From the NCBI RefSeq assembly GCF_030848805.1, contig NC_092359.1, forward strand, positions 20,859,579 through 20,923,578: a stretch of 64,000 nt of DNA, read 5' to 3'. Made by a program: the position numbers and the translations under genes. Source of the stretch: Temnothorax longispinosus. Taxonomy: Eukaryota > Arthropoda > Insecta > Hymenoptera > Formicidae. Positions 1-12,370 of the stretch are shown piece after piece; within the stretch, counting starts at the first letter, position 1, and every line of letters starts with the position of its first letter. The notes beneath the pieces are model-generated. The model was not told the DNA's origin and did not search any database. It saw only the letters and a list, made by a program, of their open reading frames with translations.

Positions 1-841
1 TTAAGATCGGTCGTTCTCATTGTCGATATATATATATATACACGCACATTTTCGCACTTGCAGCGCGAAAATGTTTTTACTTCGGCAGCAGTCGTATTGT
101 AATTAGGTGGCAATTGCATAAAACATTTACAAAGCTCCGCGTGGAGAATTTACCTCGCGCCGTAAATGTTTCACAACAGGCGTTACACAAAAATAATAGT
201 TTTCTTAATTTCGTCGGACTATTTTTCTTCTAATTAATCGAGTAACGCGGATGTATATTCAACTCGTGCGTAAATTTTTGAAAATATTGCGACGATAATG
301 TGCAAAAGTTATAGAGTTTTTAATAACAGATAGCTATTTTTCCGATTAGCCATTACAATTTCATCGGGGACGTTTCGCGCGTTCGACGTTTGCGCCAGTA
401 ACGAATTTGGGCGATGGGCGACGTATGCTCGATACGCAAAATTCGGGACGGATTTTGCGGGAGTTTCGAGAAATCGCGCGAGATTAAACGACAAACTTTT
501 AATTATTTCGCATTTCGTAGCGAAATGTTTAATCAGCGAAAGTGGAGCAATACTGCCGAGTCGCATGATGTATTGCGCTTTTCATCACGATTCACAGCTT
601 GGCGTAATGCGCTCAACTGAACGTAATTACAAATTGCAACACGTACCTCCATTTTAGGAGCAAGTGTTTTTTTTTTCACACCTGCTTCGCGCGCACTGGG
701 GACTAAATGTGCTGTCAGGTTGCACGCCATTTACAACGCTGCAGAAACATTGTCGTCTTACTTTCTGCTACGCGTTATAAGCGAAAATACAGTATACTTT
801 ATTATAATGAGAAAAACATATTTTGTACGTTACTGTTTCCC
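1..841. other. Non-coding stretch, mixed composition
   Basis: No supportable gene. A short (AT)n run lies at about 26-41. A perfect 10-bp inverted repeat (AAACATTTAC at 121-130, GTAAATGTTT at 162-171) flanks a 31-bp CpG-rich spacer. Short open frames on both strands overlap each other and show no recognisable domain. Confidence 0.6.
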
Positions 842-843
842 TA

Positions 844-1414
844 CACAGTAAAAAATAATACGTAATTTTAACATTTTTTACATGTCCCAGAAAGTCCACT
901 CTAAATTTTAAGTTAAAATGACTCATTCATCGTGTGTTACTTGTTGACAAATTAGAAATGTTAATTAATTAATACTATACTTTACATTTATATTTTCTTT
1001 TGACTTTATTTTTCAAGTTATATTAACACATGATATTAATTATTTTACAAATTTTAGTTGAATATTATGTGTAATAGAAACATTTAATTTTAGTAAATTT
1101 AATTATTTTGTTTGTCAAAGTTTACGATTATTTGAAAAATTACTTTAACTTTTGTTTATGTGTTAAAACAACTTTAAGACGTGTTGATTTTTTTAAGTAA
1201 TTGTGTTAAAAGGACTCAAAATAATATTCAATTTCTAAATGACATATATAAAATGTTAAGTTATCACGTTGACATAAATGTAACACATGAAAATGTTAAG
1301 TAAAAAATAACAGCTGTTGTATCTTAATTTTACATTAAAATAATAATCAAATCTTGGTAACACAAAAAAAATTTTAACTTATGGACCGTTATATACACAC
1401 GATTTTTTACTGTG
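844..1414. mobile_element. TA-flanked MITE, Tc1/mariner-like
   Basis: The left end reads CACAGTAAAAAAT from 844. The right end is its exact reverse complement (ATTTTTTACTGTG, ending 1414), giving 13-bp terminal inverted repeats. The flanking dinucleotide is TA on both sides (842-843 and 1415-1416), the target duplication expected of Tc1/mariner-type transposition. The ~571-bp interior is very AT-rich, carries no open frame worth noting, and repeats variants of TGTTAA and GTGTTAC. Short matching ends, a TA duplication and no coding capacity fit a miniature non-autonomous element. The family is inferred from end structure only. Confidence 0.72.
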
Positions 1415-1416
1415 TA

Positions 1417-2100
1417 TACAAGGATACTTGCATCAGCAAATAAATCATTGTAAACGATTATTGAATGTTCAAATATAAACTTTTCCGCAGATCACTTATT
1501 TTCTAGAAGAAGTTAATTCACTTCTCGAAATTGCGTTTAGTGAAGAGGAGCGCCGACTCGCTTATACGTCGACCGATTCAATAAGAGCATGATGGAAAAA
1601 TGTATTGGCAGCCAAAAGTTCGAAACGCACGAATGTTCGGTCGACGAAACTTTTAAATATCCATTAAAATCTGTTATACTTCTACCGTGCTGTGAGCCGT
1701 AAAATCAAGTGCGCTTACAATTTGCGGTCTGTTGACGTGCAACTCGCGCTGCCGTTAGCTTCGGCAAAAATTAGATTTGGACAGCCATGTGTAAGGAGAG
1801 AACAGATCAAGATACATTAGATTATTCGCTTAAATGTATTTTACGCGAGAAAAGTTTCTTGTTTACCTATGTTTTTTATTTGTTGTGCTTTTTATTTACT
1901 CAATTTAAAATGATAATTTGAAAAATGTTCAAAGACGCGGAATTTTATGGCGAGACGCAGCGCAAGGTCTCAGAGTGGCGTTTAAATGCAAAAGCGTCGT
2001 ACAATATATCAGGGAAAATATATCAGTAACCATCGCATTCTCCGCTATAATTGAGATTTCTTTATCATAGCATTCGCGAGCGAGAATGCTCGTTTCCGAC
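1417..2100. other. AT-rich non-coding stretch
   Basis: No gene or repeat recognised. A slightly more CpG-rich patch lies near 1540-1760. Confidence 0.55.
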
Positions 2101-4440
2101 GCCCTTTGTTCGCGCACGATGCAGTGGAAGAGTGCCGTTATCTCGCGACTGGTAAATTTTCCTGAGTTACAGCCTCGAATCCAGTCGGGCCGACCCGTTA
2201 ATTAGTGACTGAAAGAAGAATAGCCGTGAGACTCGTAAATTAAGAACAATAGGGGGAAAATACGTGGTAGACACGGCGCGAGCGGCGAGATGGCGGCGAA
2301 TTTTCGCCGGCCAGCGCGCGCATCCCTCGAACAACGATACAAATTTAAAAAAGGGGATGTCGATGAATGCGACGCACGCTTTACGGGATAGAACAAGTGC
2401 ACGCGGCTCTCGAAAGCGAATAAAAGCATAGTCGGGACAAAACAAGGGCTTTTTTGTGTTTAGCGACAACTGGAAAAGCAACAGCTAATGACAAAAGTAT
2501 GTAAACTAGACTCCCTGTTGATTCACGTGTACCACAAAAACTCAATATATCTGCGGATGATGTGACCATTAACTGGCGCATACAAGTACCTAATATTCGT
2601 ATAACGCGCGCATCAAATTTCGTACGAACGTGTAATCAACTGTCAATAATAATGGTGTAAAAATCTCTTATTATGTTCGCGACGGGGTGTCATAAAAATC
2701 GATAACTCTCGCTCTCAATTCATCCCCCGTCAACGTCGCTGAAACCACGATGTGAAAATTGCACGTCTCATCATGAACCGTTGGTGAAGAGTTATTTTTG
2801 CGTCAAGCAGCTTGCCACGCGCGTCGGTTCGCCGAAATGCTGAAATTTTCTGTTAAAGACTCCGGCAGCGGGGCACACGCGGCGTCTAACCAAATATTTA
2901 TCGCGCGATGGCACGGGCGCGACCCGGAGCGAAACGAAGCATGTAGATTAGTCGGCAGCCGAATCAGTAAGCTCAAAGTGGCAGACCGTACTTTGCCGTA
3001 CGAGAAGCTATCGGGATTACGTGTGCCAGGAGCGTGAATCAAATGTGCCGGGCTAACTGAATGCATCCGCAGTATTAGGTTCGAGCGACGTGCGCACGAA
3101 ACGCGACGACGGAAAGAGCTGGCGAATTCCAGCTCTTGTGTTCGGGCACGCGAACGCCGAGCTGCTCCCTTTCCCGCATCGTCGCGAGATGGATTTCTTT
3201 CAGGAGCGCTTTGGTTAGTCTTGTCGACAGATGGAATAACATATGAACACACGGTGTCTCTCGATTTACGAAGTTTGACGCTGCATTCGCGATTCCCGTC
3301 TTGAATTTCAAACGAAATCCTCTTCTTACCTCGCGCCAACGAAATGTCGCGATATCGATTTCCCGCAAGCGAAAGAGAACCGTGAGCAATATTCATCTAA
3401 ATTATCAATTAATACAGTCTATTGATTAACTGCGTAAAAAATTTCATATTCATCAAGATACACAACGACTTTGATACAAGGGGAGAAAGGTTTTACATTT
3501 TATAATTATAAAGCAAAGGCAGTAAAACAAGTTGGAAGAAAATTATAATAGTAGCATAATAAACAAGGTTCCGCTCGCAATACAACATGCAGATTATTTT
3601 TGGTAAGTTCTGCGAGACGTGCGGAATATTCCACGCTCGGTTCAGAACGACTTCGGATATATCGAGGAACGGGAAAATCGGATGATTTCTCCGTCGAGGA
3701 AGCGCGGATGTGTTCCGGAAGACAAATATTTATCTCCTTTGTGCAGCTCGCTCGTGATATATAGGGCGAGGTACTGTCGAATATTTTCGGCCGGCGTCGA
3801 ATGGAGAGAGCACCATTACGGCGAAACCGTTCGCCGCGATGTTAAATAAATCGACCCGGCCCGTGTCTTCTGGGACGCGCATTCTTGCATCAGCACATTT
3901 ATTATGAAAGTTAATTACCTCGCCCGCGCGGAGAACGGGGTAAATGTTCGTTCGCGGGGAGCGCCGAGTTAATTACACCTTAACCGTATTCGGTATCGTA
4001 ATAATGTGTGGAAACCCACCCGGAGGATATTTGCTCGAGTTGCCAAACTGTGCGAACCGTCTAAGTATAATGAAACGCTCTGCATTGCGAGATTAGGAAC
4101 AAACGGTAAAAGCCATATTCCCCGCCGACTCGAGATTGTTAAGAGTCCGGGGGTCTGTTATTAGCCGCGCGGCGACGAGCGCACGTATGTGTCGCATCGC
4201 GCGAATTTGTTCGCGTTCATTTGCCGTGAATGGCGAACACGCGGACGCTAAAAACAATGCGGTCGGATAATTATCGAACGCGTGATATAACCGAACGAAC
4301 ATTCGCGGTGCAAGCGGCGGGTACAGGGTGCTGTTTAATTCACGCGAGATATTAAAGCAATGTGTCATCCGCGTTCGAGTTCACTTTATCCAGGGCTTTA
4401 TCTCAATTTCGATAAATTATTCCCGAAAGCACACGTTTAA
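2101..4440. other. CpG-dense non-coding block, possible regulatory DNA
   Basis: CpG is frequent throughout and many CGCG-type runs occur, in contrast to the AT-rich flanks. Long frames exist on both strands (for example 2803-3396 minus), but they overlap frames on the opposite strand and have no recognisable domain, so I treat them as composition artefacts. The 9-mer GTTAATTAC occurs twice in the same orientation, at 3910-3918 and 3968-3976, on either side of a GC-rich core. It contains a homeodomain-type TAATTA core. A regulatory role is inference. Confidence 0.4.
3910..3976. promoter_or_regulatory. Paired GTTAATTAC motifs around a GC-rich core
   Basis: GTTAATTAC at 3910-3918 and again at 3968-3976, same orientation, start-to-start spacing 58 bp. 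Between them is a GC-rich stretch with two 'CGCGGxGA'-like segments. TAATTA is the classic homeodomain core, so the pair could be a small binding cluster. There is no evidence of function beyond the motif match. Confidence 0.25.
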
Positions 4441-5040
4441 ATAAAGGAATCCTGAAGGGACTTCCCGCTTCCTCTGTGTTGGAAGAGTCGCAAACGAGAC
4501 GTTGTAAGTATCAGAAAAGAAACTTTTCGAGAGACGAAGAGACAACTAACAGATGTAACGATTCTTCCACTAGAGATGCTCGTGTAGATTCTTTACAAAC
4601 GATGCGTCCGTACTACTTTCCGATTGCATAAAACGAATTTAAGAGGCACTTGTAACATTTTGTACTTGCGCATTGTGTGTAACTTGTCATTGTATCGTTC
4701 TATTGCGTAGCCAGAAGCCACATTAGTAAACTCTACGTACACTAGTTAAGTCATCCACCTTCTTGAAACTTATGAGTAGAATATGTAAATCGAACCTTTA
4801 TGCGATATACGAAGTACATAATCCAACTTAAATTAAACTTCAGGAATACAGACTGCATTCAGAAACGCGCCTTTTCATTATGTTATTCCCGCAGGGAAGA
4901 AATATGCTCGAAACTCGTTAAGAATGTTCGAATCTACGTGTATCTTTATCACGGTCGTGATAAAGCGTTGATCAAATGAGATATTTTTTTATCAAAAGGT
5001 TTAGAATGACTCAGAGACATATTTCGCCGTTACAATCAAT
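4441..5040. other. Non-coding stretch with short palindrome
   Basis: Mixed composition, no gene seen. It contains the 22-bp palindrome at 4944-4965, listed separately. Confidence 0.55.
4944..4965. repeat. Perfect 10-bp-arm palindrome
   Basis: CTTTATCACG (4944-4953), a 2-bp GT centre, then CGTGATAAAG (4956-4965). The arms match perfectly. It could be a dimeric protein-binding site: each half contains TATCA, the reverse complement of a GATA-type TGATA core. It could also be chance. Confidence 0.6.
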
Positions 5041-5700
5041 CTAATCGCCAGCGACCGAAAGCGGTCGAGATGAGAGGATTGGTTATTATCATCCTCTCGT
5101 GGCGCGGACACCCAACGTGCTCGCCACTTTTAGCGCGCCGCGTGTGAGCACTCGGTCAAATGTCGCTGCATTATTTGTGCGCTGCGGAAGAAACGAGAGG
5201 CCAGAGAGGAGATCGCGGGGAACGGGACAGGAGAGGTGCTTCATATAACGGATATACGAGGGAGTACATCGATCCAACCGCAGCTCGATTGCCAAACCGC
5301 CGACTGCAATGCAGCCGTCCGCCGCCGCGCCGCGCCGGTTGCAGTTGCATCAGTTGCATCGACGTCGGGTAGCAGTCGGTCGCGCCGTTGGGAAATTTAA
5401 TTTCGCGTAGGCTTTGCGCTTCACGCTCGAAATGTAACCACGCCGACGATCGTGCTCCGTCGCTCGCGACGGATACGCGAGTACGACGATACTCTCGTGA
5501 TACTCTCGCGACGGATACGCGAAATACGTGGGAAAAAAGTCTCCGTCGACGCTGTCGCGGCGAAACGGAGGATGCGCGGCGCATTAAAGATTCCTCTCGC
5601 AGAAATCCTGCTCGCTTCCTTCCGCCCTTTCCCATTGCGTTCAAACGCAAAAATACAAACTTGCCTCGAACAATCTCCACGTGAATATCCGGTAGCTCTT
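5041..5700. other. CpG-dense block, possible promoter-like island
   Basis: Strongly CpG-rich with GCCGCC runs near 5320-5335. Open frames occupy both strands (a 169-codon frame at 5171-5680 minus, 98 and 89 codons on plus), which is what high GC with few stops produces by chance. A TCAGT initiator-like pentamer at 5350-5354 is followed by GGTCG at 5378-5382. That is one base off the canonical initiator-to-DPE spacing of arthropod promoters. The promoter reading is weak. Confidence 0.35.
5463..5522. repeat. Two-copy 18-bp direct repeat, 42-bp period
   Basis: CTCGCGACGGATACGCGA occurs at 5463-5480 and again at 5505-5522, identical. The intervening 24 bp include partial echoes (CTCGTGATACTCTC), so this looks like a small degenerate tandem array. 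Confidence 0.75.
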
Positions 5701-6226
5701 CCTCTTCTGGTAGTCGATTAATATTTACTCTCTGTTTTGCGATCTCCGAACAATTAATTGTTAGCTACAAACGAACAAATACGTATAAAACCCGTCGGAA
5801 ATTCCCCTAAGCGTTCAACCGAAAGCGGAAATTAGTAGTATCCGCAATCGTTATGCTATCCTGGCTTCGTGTACGCGATAATTAGATATTTACTTCTAAA
5901 CTTGGTTTAGTTTATAGCTATCACAAAATTAGAGCACAAATACGCTAATTACATTCATTTACTAATTATTTGAATTCCAGATAGATTGAAAAACAATTGA
6001 AATCATATTATTAGATCGCGCGAAAACATATGATTCCTTAGCAAATAAGAATATTACTGAAGATGTATATTATAGCTAAATGATGAATATTGTAAATTCT
6101 TATTTCATTCCTCGATTCTCTGTTTCTCTCCCAATATTTGCAAACATCGCGTGCACTACACCCCAGAAAGTTCCCACTATTCTTTACATGCAAATCAGAG
6201 ATACATTGTATTGCTTTCAATTCGCC
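5701..6226. other. AT-rich non-coding stretch
   Basis: No gene, RNA or repeat recognised ahead of the duplicated unit that begins near 6227. Confidence 0.55.
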
Positions 6227-6440
6227 ACTTCTCTACCGATCGCTTTTTCTGTTAACTGATTCATTTTGTCTCTCTTCGCATTTATTTACCACTTCTGTTC
6301 CACATTCCACAGTTGCAATCAAGTCGCAAATGTAAATTGCAGAATGTAAATCGTATAATCAGTATCAGTATAATTCTTTAAGTTTCATGTTACGACCTTT
6401 GTCATTAAATGACGAGATATATTTAACAAAAGAAGACGTT
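6227..6440. repeat. Copy 1 of a ~215-bp duplicated unit
   Basis: The stretch from 6227 (ACTTCTCTACCGATCGC) through about 6440 is repeated from 6527 to about 6736. By eye identity is roughly 80 percent, with small indels. Shared blocks include ACTTCTGTTCCACATT, TTGCAATCAAGTCGC, TGCAGAATGTAAATC, AGTATCAGTATAATT and AACAAAAGAAGA. Open frames on plus across both copies give related peptides (…FYRSLFLL… / …LYRSLFLL…), but the similarity follows from the DNA repeat and does not suggest a gene. Confidence 0.8.
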
Positions 6441-6526
6441 ACAGGTTTGATATAATTTCTTGATGGTACAATTATATACACTTTTCCGTAAATTATAGTG
6501 TATATAATATGCCATTTAAAAACAAG

Positions 6527-6736
6527 ACTTTTCTACCGATCACTTTTTCTATTGGTCAAGTCATTTTATTTCTGTCTGCATTTATTCGCCCCACTTCTGT
6601 TCCACATTTTGCACTTGCAATCAAGTCGCGAATGTAAAATGCAGAATGTAAATCTTACAATTAGTATCAGTATAATTTTTCAGTGCTGTATTATGAACTT
6701 TATCGTTAAACGCAATATTTAACAAAAGAAGATATT
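6527..6736. repeat. Copy 2 of the ~215-bp duplicated unit
   Basis: Direct copy of 6227-6440, offset by 300 bp at the left edge and 296 bp at the right edge. The ~86-bp AT-rich spacer between copies (6441-6526) has only faint similarity to the sequence after copy 2. This suggests a decayed tandem array of ~300-bp monomers or two adjacent insertions of one dispersed repeat. Confidence 0.8.
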
Positions 6737-8048
6737 GCACGTATAAAATTTGCATTGTTCAATATATATAATTGACAATATATATACATAAATCGTATAA
6801 AAATAGGGCATAAATTTCTGCATAAAATGAACGATTTAAATGCAGTCTATTTTAAAACTTGCATGAAAATTAGGGGATTCTTTTAAAAAGAGTCATATAA
6901 AGAAGGGATTAAAAATTTATAATCCCAAACGCAATAGGTCGATCAGGCAGTAATAGGTTGACGGGGAAACAGATCGCAACGCCCTTTAACTTCAAGCACG
7001 CGTAACAGATAGCCAAGCGCGCGAGGCGTATCGCACGGGGTGAATTCGCGAGAGGGTGGTAAGGGTGGTTTGTTACAGGATAACAGAAATTTCACCTGGA
7101 GCTTGCACGCCATTTCCGACAGAGGGAAGCAAAAGTATGATCGATAGCCGGGGTTGATGCTGCACAACGTTCTCCAAAGCGCCCTCCGAAGCGCGATTGT
7201 CTTGAATTTCAAATTGCTCCCGTACTTCGTCTTTGTTCTATCAAATATTTTCAATTTCAAATGTATAATAATATTTATATTTAATATAATAATAAAATTA
7301 AAATTATTATACAAATATAATTATACATCTGACAGTTATTTCGCGTAGTCTACTATTACATTCGAACAGGATTATTTGAACGTTTGACGAAGTGATAACG
7401 AAGATGACAGATAAGATTAAAAAAATATTACATGCACGTTTTGAGGCACACGAAAAAAAAACGTTAAAGTAATGAAGGCAATTTTCGATGAGGAATATGC
7501 ACATTCTCGCCGGATAGTCATATGGATCTGCAGAAGCGGCTGACTAATTCGATGAAACCGAAAGGGATCCACGGGGATTAATGGACTATCCCGCAAGTTT
7601 TATGATCACGCCAGGACGACCTTACAGCGTCGATTAAATTACAATAAGCTCCGTTCCTTTTCCGATCTCTTAATTGAATTGCGATGGCGGTGCAGGTGAA
7701 AGTCAGTGAACCGGGCCGCATTAAAATAACTACCGCCTCACACGGCTGGTACGTAATTGCCGTCGATAATTACGTTCCACACGGTATATTACACGTCAGC
7801 TATGTCGCATTTCCGCGCCATAGAATCCCTGGGTTAATTCGATCTCCGTGGTTACCGCGAGAATTTGACCGGAAATTTTACGAGAGTCCTTTTGAAGGGA
7901 ATGCACGTTATCGATATAAGGAAATTGGTTGCAGCGATAAACCATGCGACCCCGGGCTGATGGATTCACCATCTACCTGCTCCCGGTTTCTTGTTCGTAA
8001 AAGGATTATTGATTGCTTTATAAAGCTATGTTATTTTGAAGCAAAATA
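6737..8048. other. Non-coding stretch, AT-rich with two GC patches
   Basis: AT-rich apart from a GC patch at about 6940-7200 and a moderately CpG-rich patch at about 7500-7990. A 121-codon plus frame (7684-8049) starts with ATG but shows no domain and no clear splice context. I do not call it a gene. Confidence 0.45.
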
Positions 8049-10280
8049 ATGTATTAAAATTTAGAGCGTAAAATTATATTTAATATGTTTTTAATGTATT
8101 GTATACAAATTTTTAATGTACATTTTATCACATTTATTCTGTAACGAGATAAAATTTAAAGAATAGTTAAACAAGTTTACATTGCATAATTTTTATTTAA
8201 ATTAAGGCGTAAATAGTTTTCTTAATAAAATAAATCAACGCGTTCTCCAGCTTTAATTTGTTTAATGTTAAGTGCTTGTGTGTGTATGAAAAATTATCTA
8301 GGGGAAAGATGTTATTTTTTCATTTTGAAGTACAAATTAAGTTTCGAGTCGTTAACTTAAACGTAAAATATATTATATTAATAAAATACAAGTTAAAAAA
8401 GTAATGCGAATAATACATTTAAAGAATGGATTAACTTCGTTTCGAATTATTCGATAGGAAAATTTATATAAGAAACGAAATTATTTATAATGATTTAAAT
8501 ATCTGAGTAATCTTTTGCTAAGAAATATCTTTTTGATGTCTCTTACCTACGTATTTTTCATGCACTCAATATCCGCGGTGTCGAGATTTATTTCCTTTAT
8601 CGCTTTTCATTTTAACTGCACAAATAAATTGTAGAGATAATACAATGAGATAACATCCAAGTGGAAATGTGGGAAGAGGATACGGAAGGCTCGCGATGAA
8701 TAACATCAAGGAGTTATTAAATTATCTGAAACTCAATTACATACTCCGCGGCGGACTGCGTCTGTACGCGCACTGCCTGTATTCGGAAATTCAACCCTGC
8801 CCTATTTTACGAGCGCTCCGTGCCGTCCAATTATATCACGGAAAAACTAAGATGTTATTACCATCAGGACAGCGACAAAGGAAAGGCGGGGGAGATACTT
8901 GCGGGATAGGAGTGTGAACTGTAGTGTACACAGGCGCTCGGCTAACGAGACTTCCGCTGCATTTTCAACTAACAAGTCTCCATCTCGAGTAACTGGCTCA
9001 ATTTATAAAGAACTTCAGTGATTGATAGACGATATAGCAATTCAGCCGTTTTTGAGGAACTTGGGATAATTTTAGAGGAAGAATCGGACACTTCCACACA
9101 CAATCGCGCGAGCATAGCCGCATAGCGTTTCTGCCGGAGGCCTCGTTACAGTTTCGACGAATGACAACTGGAGTATCAAGATTGCACTTCTGACTTTTCA
9201 TGATAATGCTGAACCAAGATTTTCGATATCGGACAAAAGTTGCGAGCCAACTTCCGCGAGCAGTGGCAACGATCGGAATGGCCGAGATACGTAGGTATAC
9301 GAAAATTTAAGGGATCGATCACGGGTGCGAATTCAGCGGACTTCCAAGTTCTTGACTTCATACTCTTTTAATTCGGGCATTACGTAATTCCGTCGAAAGT
9401 TTTGGGATTTTGCGCGAACGCGGATATCTCGAAAGAATAAATCCGCGATAAATTTCCGAATATACTTCATTATTTAAATAACTGTATCGTAAAGTTTCAT
9501 TTTACCGATTCAGAGCAAACAAAGTACAACGAATTAATAAAGAATAATAAACATTTACTCGTATATCGCTGTTGAATTTCGCATTCTGTAATAACTCGAA
9601 TTGTATTTTTTAATTAGTGAACGCATTTTGAACGTAAGACTTTTTTTGTCCAATGTAATTAATCTTTTATTATAATTTATTGATTCTCAATTACGAACAA
9701 TGCGATTAAATTGTTGGAAATGTCGATTACAAAAATATAAAATATAACTTCTCTATTTATAATTAAAATTTATAATTACTTATTCTTATGTTCTTGCTTC
9801 TCTTCCTTGTTACTTTTTAACTACTAGGTATTTCAGTCGCCCGCAACTTCACGTAAAAGTACATCGCACAATGCCGAACAGGACTTTCAGTCGCAGACAT
9901 TACAAACTACTGTCTTTTCAGAACTTCGTATGAATTGCTTTTATCTTATACATTACAACATTGAGATCTTTTTGGTAAGACAGGAGTGGAGTAAAATTCT
10001 TATCGTTTCAAGATTACGCGACATCTTGAGCGCTCAATAGATAGATGCTTCCTTGAAATTTGAAAGAGAGAGACTCTCTCACGTCTTTATATTAAACTTC
10101 AAACTTCTAAACTTTTCTTCTCATTATATTATACTAACTAATGAAATTTTCATGCATCAGCGTTGCTCGATTTCCATGCCGAATTTAAAAACGATTTAAC
10201 TGCGATAAATGTTTTTTTTTCCTCTTTTAATATTTCGTACTTTTGCTGTTTCTTTGCAATGCAGTTTTATAGAGCACACA
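8049..10280. other. Non-coding stretch, mostly AT-rich
   Basis: Very AT-rich at 8049-8640 and 9450-10280, moderately CpG-rich between. No gene, RNA or mobile element recognised. Confidence 0.55.
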
Positions 10281-12370
10281 ACAAAACATGAATCATAAAG
10301 AAATATCGAATGTAAAATTTTGGACAGAGCCATTTATACATCGACTGACATATCTGATATCGCGCGAATCCCACCTCGCGGAAACACAGCAAACTGCAGT
10401 AATTAAATACTCGGAAGCAATGCATTACTCGATTCGCGGAACGCGTTCATCGTTCGTGAGACCATTCGCTACTTTCGAGTTGGATGAGCGCGGGAAACGC
10501 AAATACCAGGTACCTAGCAGACCGGCGATCGAAATGTCAATAGCTCTCGCGCGAAATTAAATGTCAGGCTGACGCACGAAGTAATCGAGAGAATGGCGTC
10601 TCTTCTATGTATTCGCTCCTTATTCGAGTACCACCGTTACTTCAAACGCAAAAAGACAGATTGTTCGGCTCGCTTTTTCACGTCGCGACAAATTTTCGCC
10701 CCTGCGCGTAATCATATCTTTTTTCTTCAACGCCTGCCTCGTTTGAGTGATTCGATGAGTAATTCATGAGAGACAGACATCAGGCAAAGAAATATACGAT
10801 ATAAAGTTCGATTTGTTATCCTCTAAATAATAATTATTAGTTATATTTTTAATCTTTTTCATATCCATCATCGAGGACAGTAGTTATAATAGTATAAAAT
10901 AAGATTGTATTATAAATCATATCTTTTGCATAAAAAATGCAAATAAAAAAACATGAAGATGCTCGAAGAATGTAGTGATAAAATAAAAAAATTACGTTTG
11001 TATTACGTTCGCTTCCCTTTTTCCCTTGGATAAGTATTATTGATGTGAAAAGACCGCTGCATTAAAGTTTGCTGCAAAACCGATATTGTTTTCATCTGCG
11101 AGAAGAACTATGTTACATTATATTCTTGCGAAATGTTTACCTGGAAAATGTACAACCCATCTTTTGAGAGCCACCCTATTGGAAGGTGTCTTGAAAAAGT
11201 TGTTCACATCGCCTTGGGAGCATCGAGATCCGTGCCGCAAAGAGCGATGGCTTCGCGGCAAGAAATCACCCTTAAGGCTTCCATATAACCTGCCTGGCGA
11301 TTTATGTCAAAGAAAATAAGGAAAGATTTAGAAAATATGTCACGCTATAAATATCACGGTCCAAATTTAGCTTAATGCTACGTTGCCTTTTCGTTTTGTG
11401 TATGTATGTCACGGTAAATTCGCGTGTATAATGCAATTATGACATTTATTTATGCCTATCTGTATTGATTTCTCAATACTTCTGTTACGTGAATTCCAGT
11501 AAAGATATTAATGAATATAATAGAATATAATAATAAGTGTAATGTTGAAATCTATATGTAAAATATATATTATTTCTTTATATCTGTCTACAATTATATA
11601 TTAGAATCTATATAAAAATATTTTTGTCTACAGTTATTTCTTTCTTAAAAAAGACGGAGACAAATAAAATAGAATAATCGCGACAATGTCTTTCGTTACG
11701 AACTAAAATTATCGAAAAAAATTGATTTTACATATAAAGATTATTATATTTCAATCTTCCTGTGGTATAGATACACAGTATATCAACATATTAATTTTTT
11801 ATTTCACTACTAAATATATTTAACAAAATTAATTTGCATCTATAGTAACGTAATTAAACCAAAGAAAAGATATTCAAGATTTTTTTTGTAGATTTTCTTA
11901 TTCCTTATTGTTGTACATTCTTTTCATGTAGATACATTAGTTGTATTTGCACAAAATGGGGAATATGAATAATTCGCATGAATTCTCTGAATACAGAAAT
12001 AAAGCGCCAAAATGTTTTATTGCAGAAACGGTAACGCCCTATTTCTCAAAAGCTGGCAATCCAAAGGAGGTATCATACTCAGTAAAATAACTCCAACCTA
12101 ATTCGAAACCTGGCAATCCTTAACAGCCAGTGATAGCTGCCATTTACAAAAGAGCTCCGGACCAACGTCCGAAGTTTGGCACTTTGAATCGAGCCATTTG
12201 GCCCATCTTTCCGTACATTTGCAAGTGGCCCCGGCCACGAAGCCGCGATCGATGCTATCATCGTTTCCGAGGAGAGGTAACTGCAATCCCATTCATTATA
12301 CGTGCTATATGCAGTATACGTGCATACATATGGCCGAATCTAATATAGAAACGTGGATCTGACGATGAAA
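10281..12370. other. Non-coding stretch, alternating composition
   Basis: Moderate CpG patches at about 10280-10790, 11080-11330 and 12060-12360 are separated by AT-rich desert. Open frames of 60-90 codons in the patches have no recognisable features. TATACGTGC is repeated near 12297-12325 (ATACGTGCTATATGCAG, then TATACGTGCATAC). Confidence 0.5.

Noticed and set aside
2803..3396. 197-codon minus-strand frame
   Set aside because: A second minus frame (3075-3389) and a plus frame (2798-3037) overlap it. There is no domain, and the amino-acid mix is typical of non-coding CpG-rich DNA.
5171..5680. 169-codon minus-strand frame
   Set aside because: It overlaps three plus frames in the same CpG-dense block, has an Arg-rich composition with no recognisable family, and runs across the 42-bp-period repeat.
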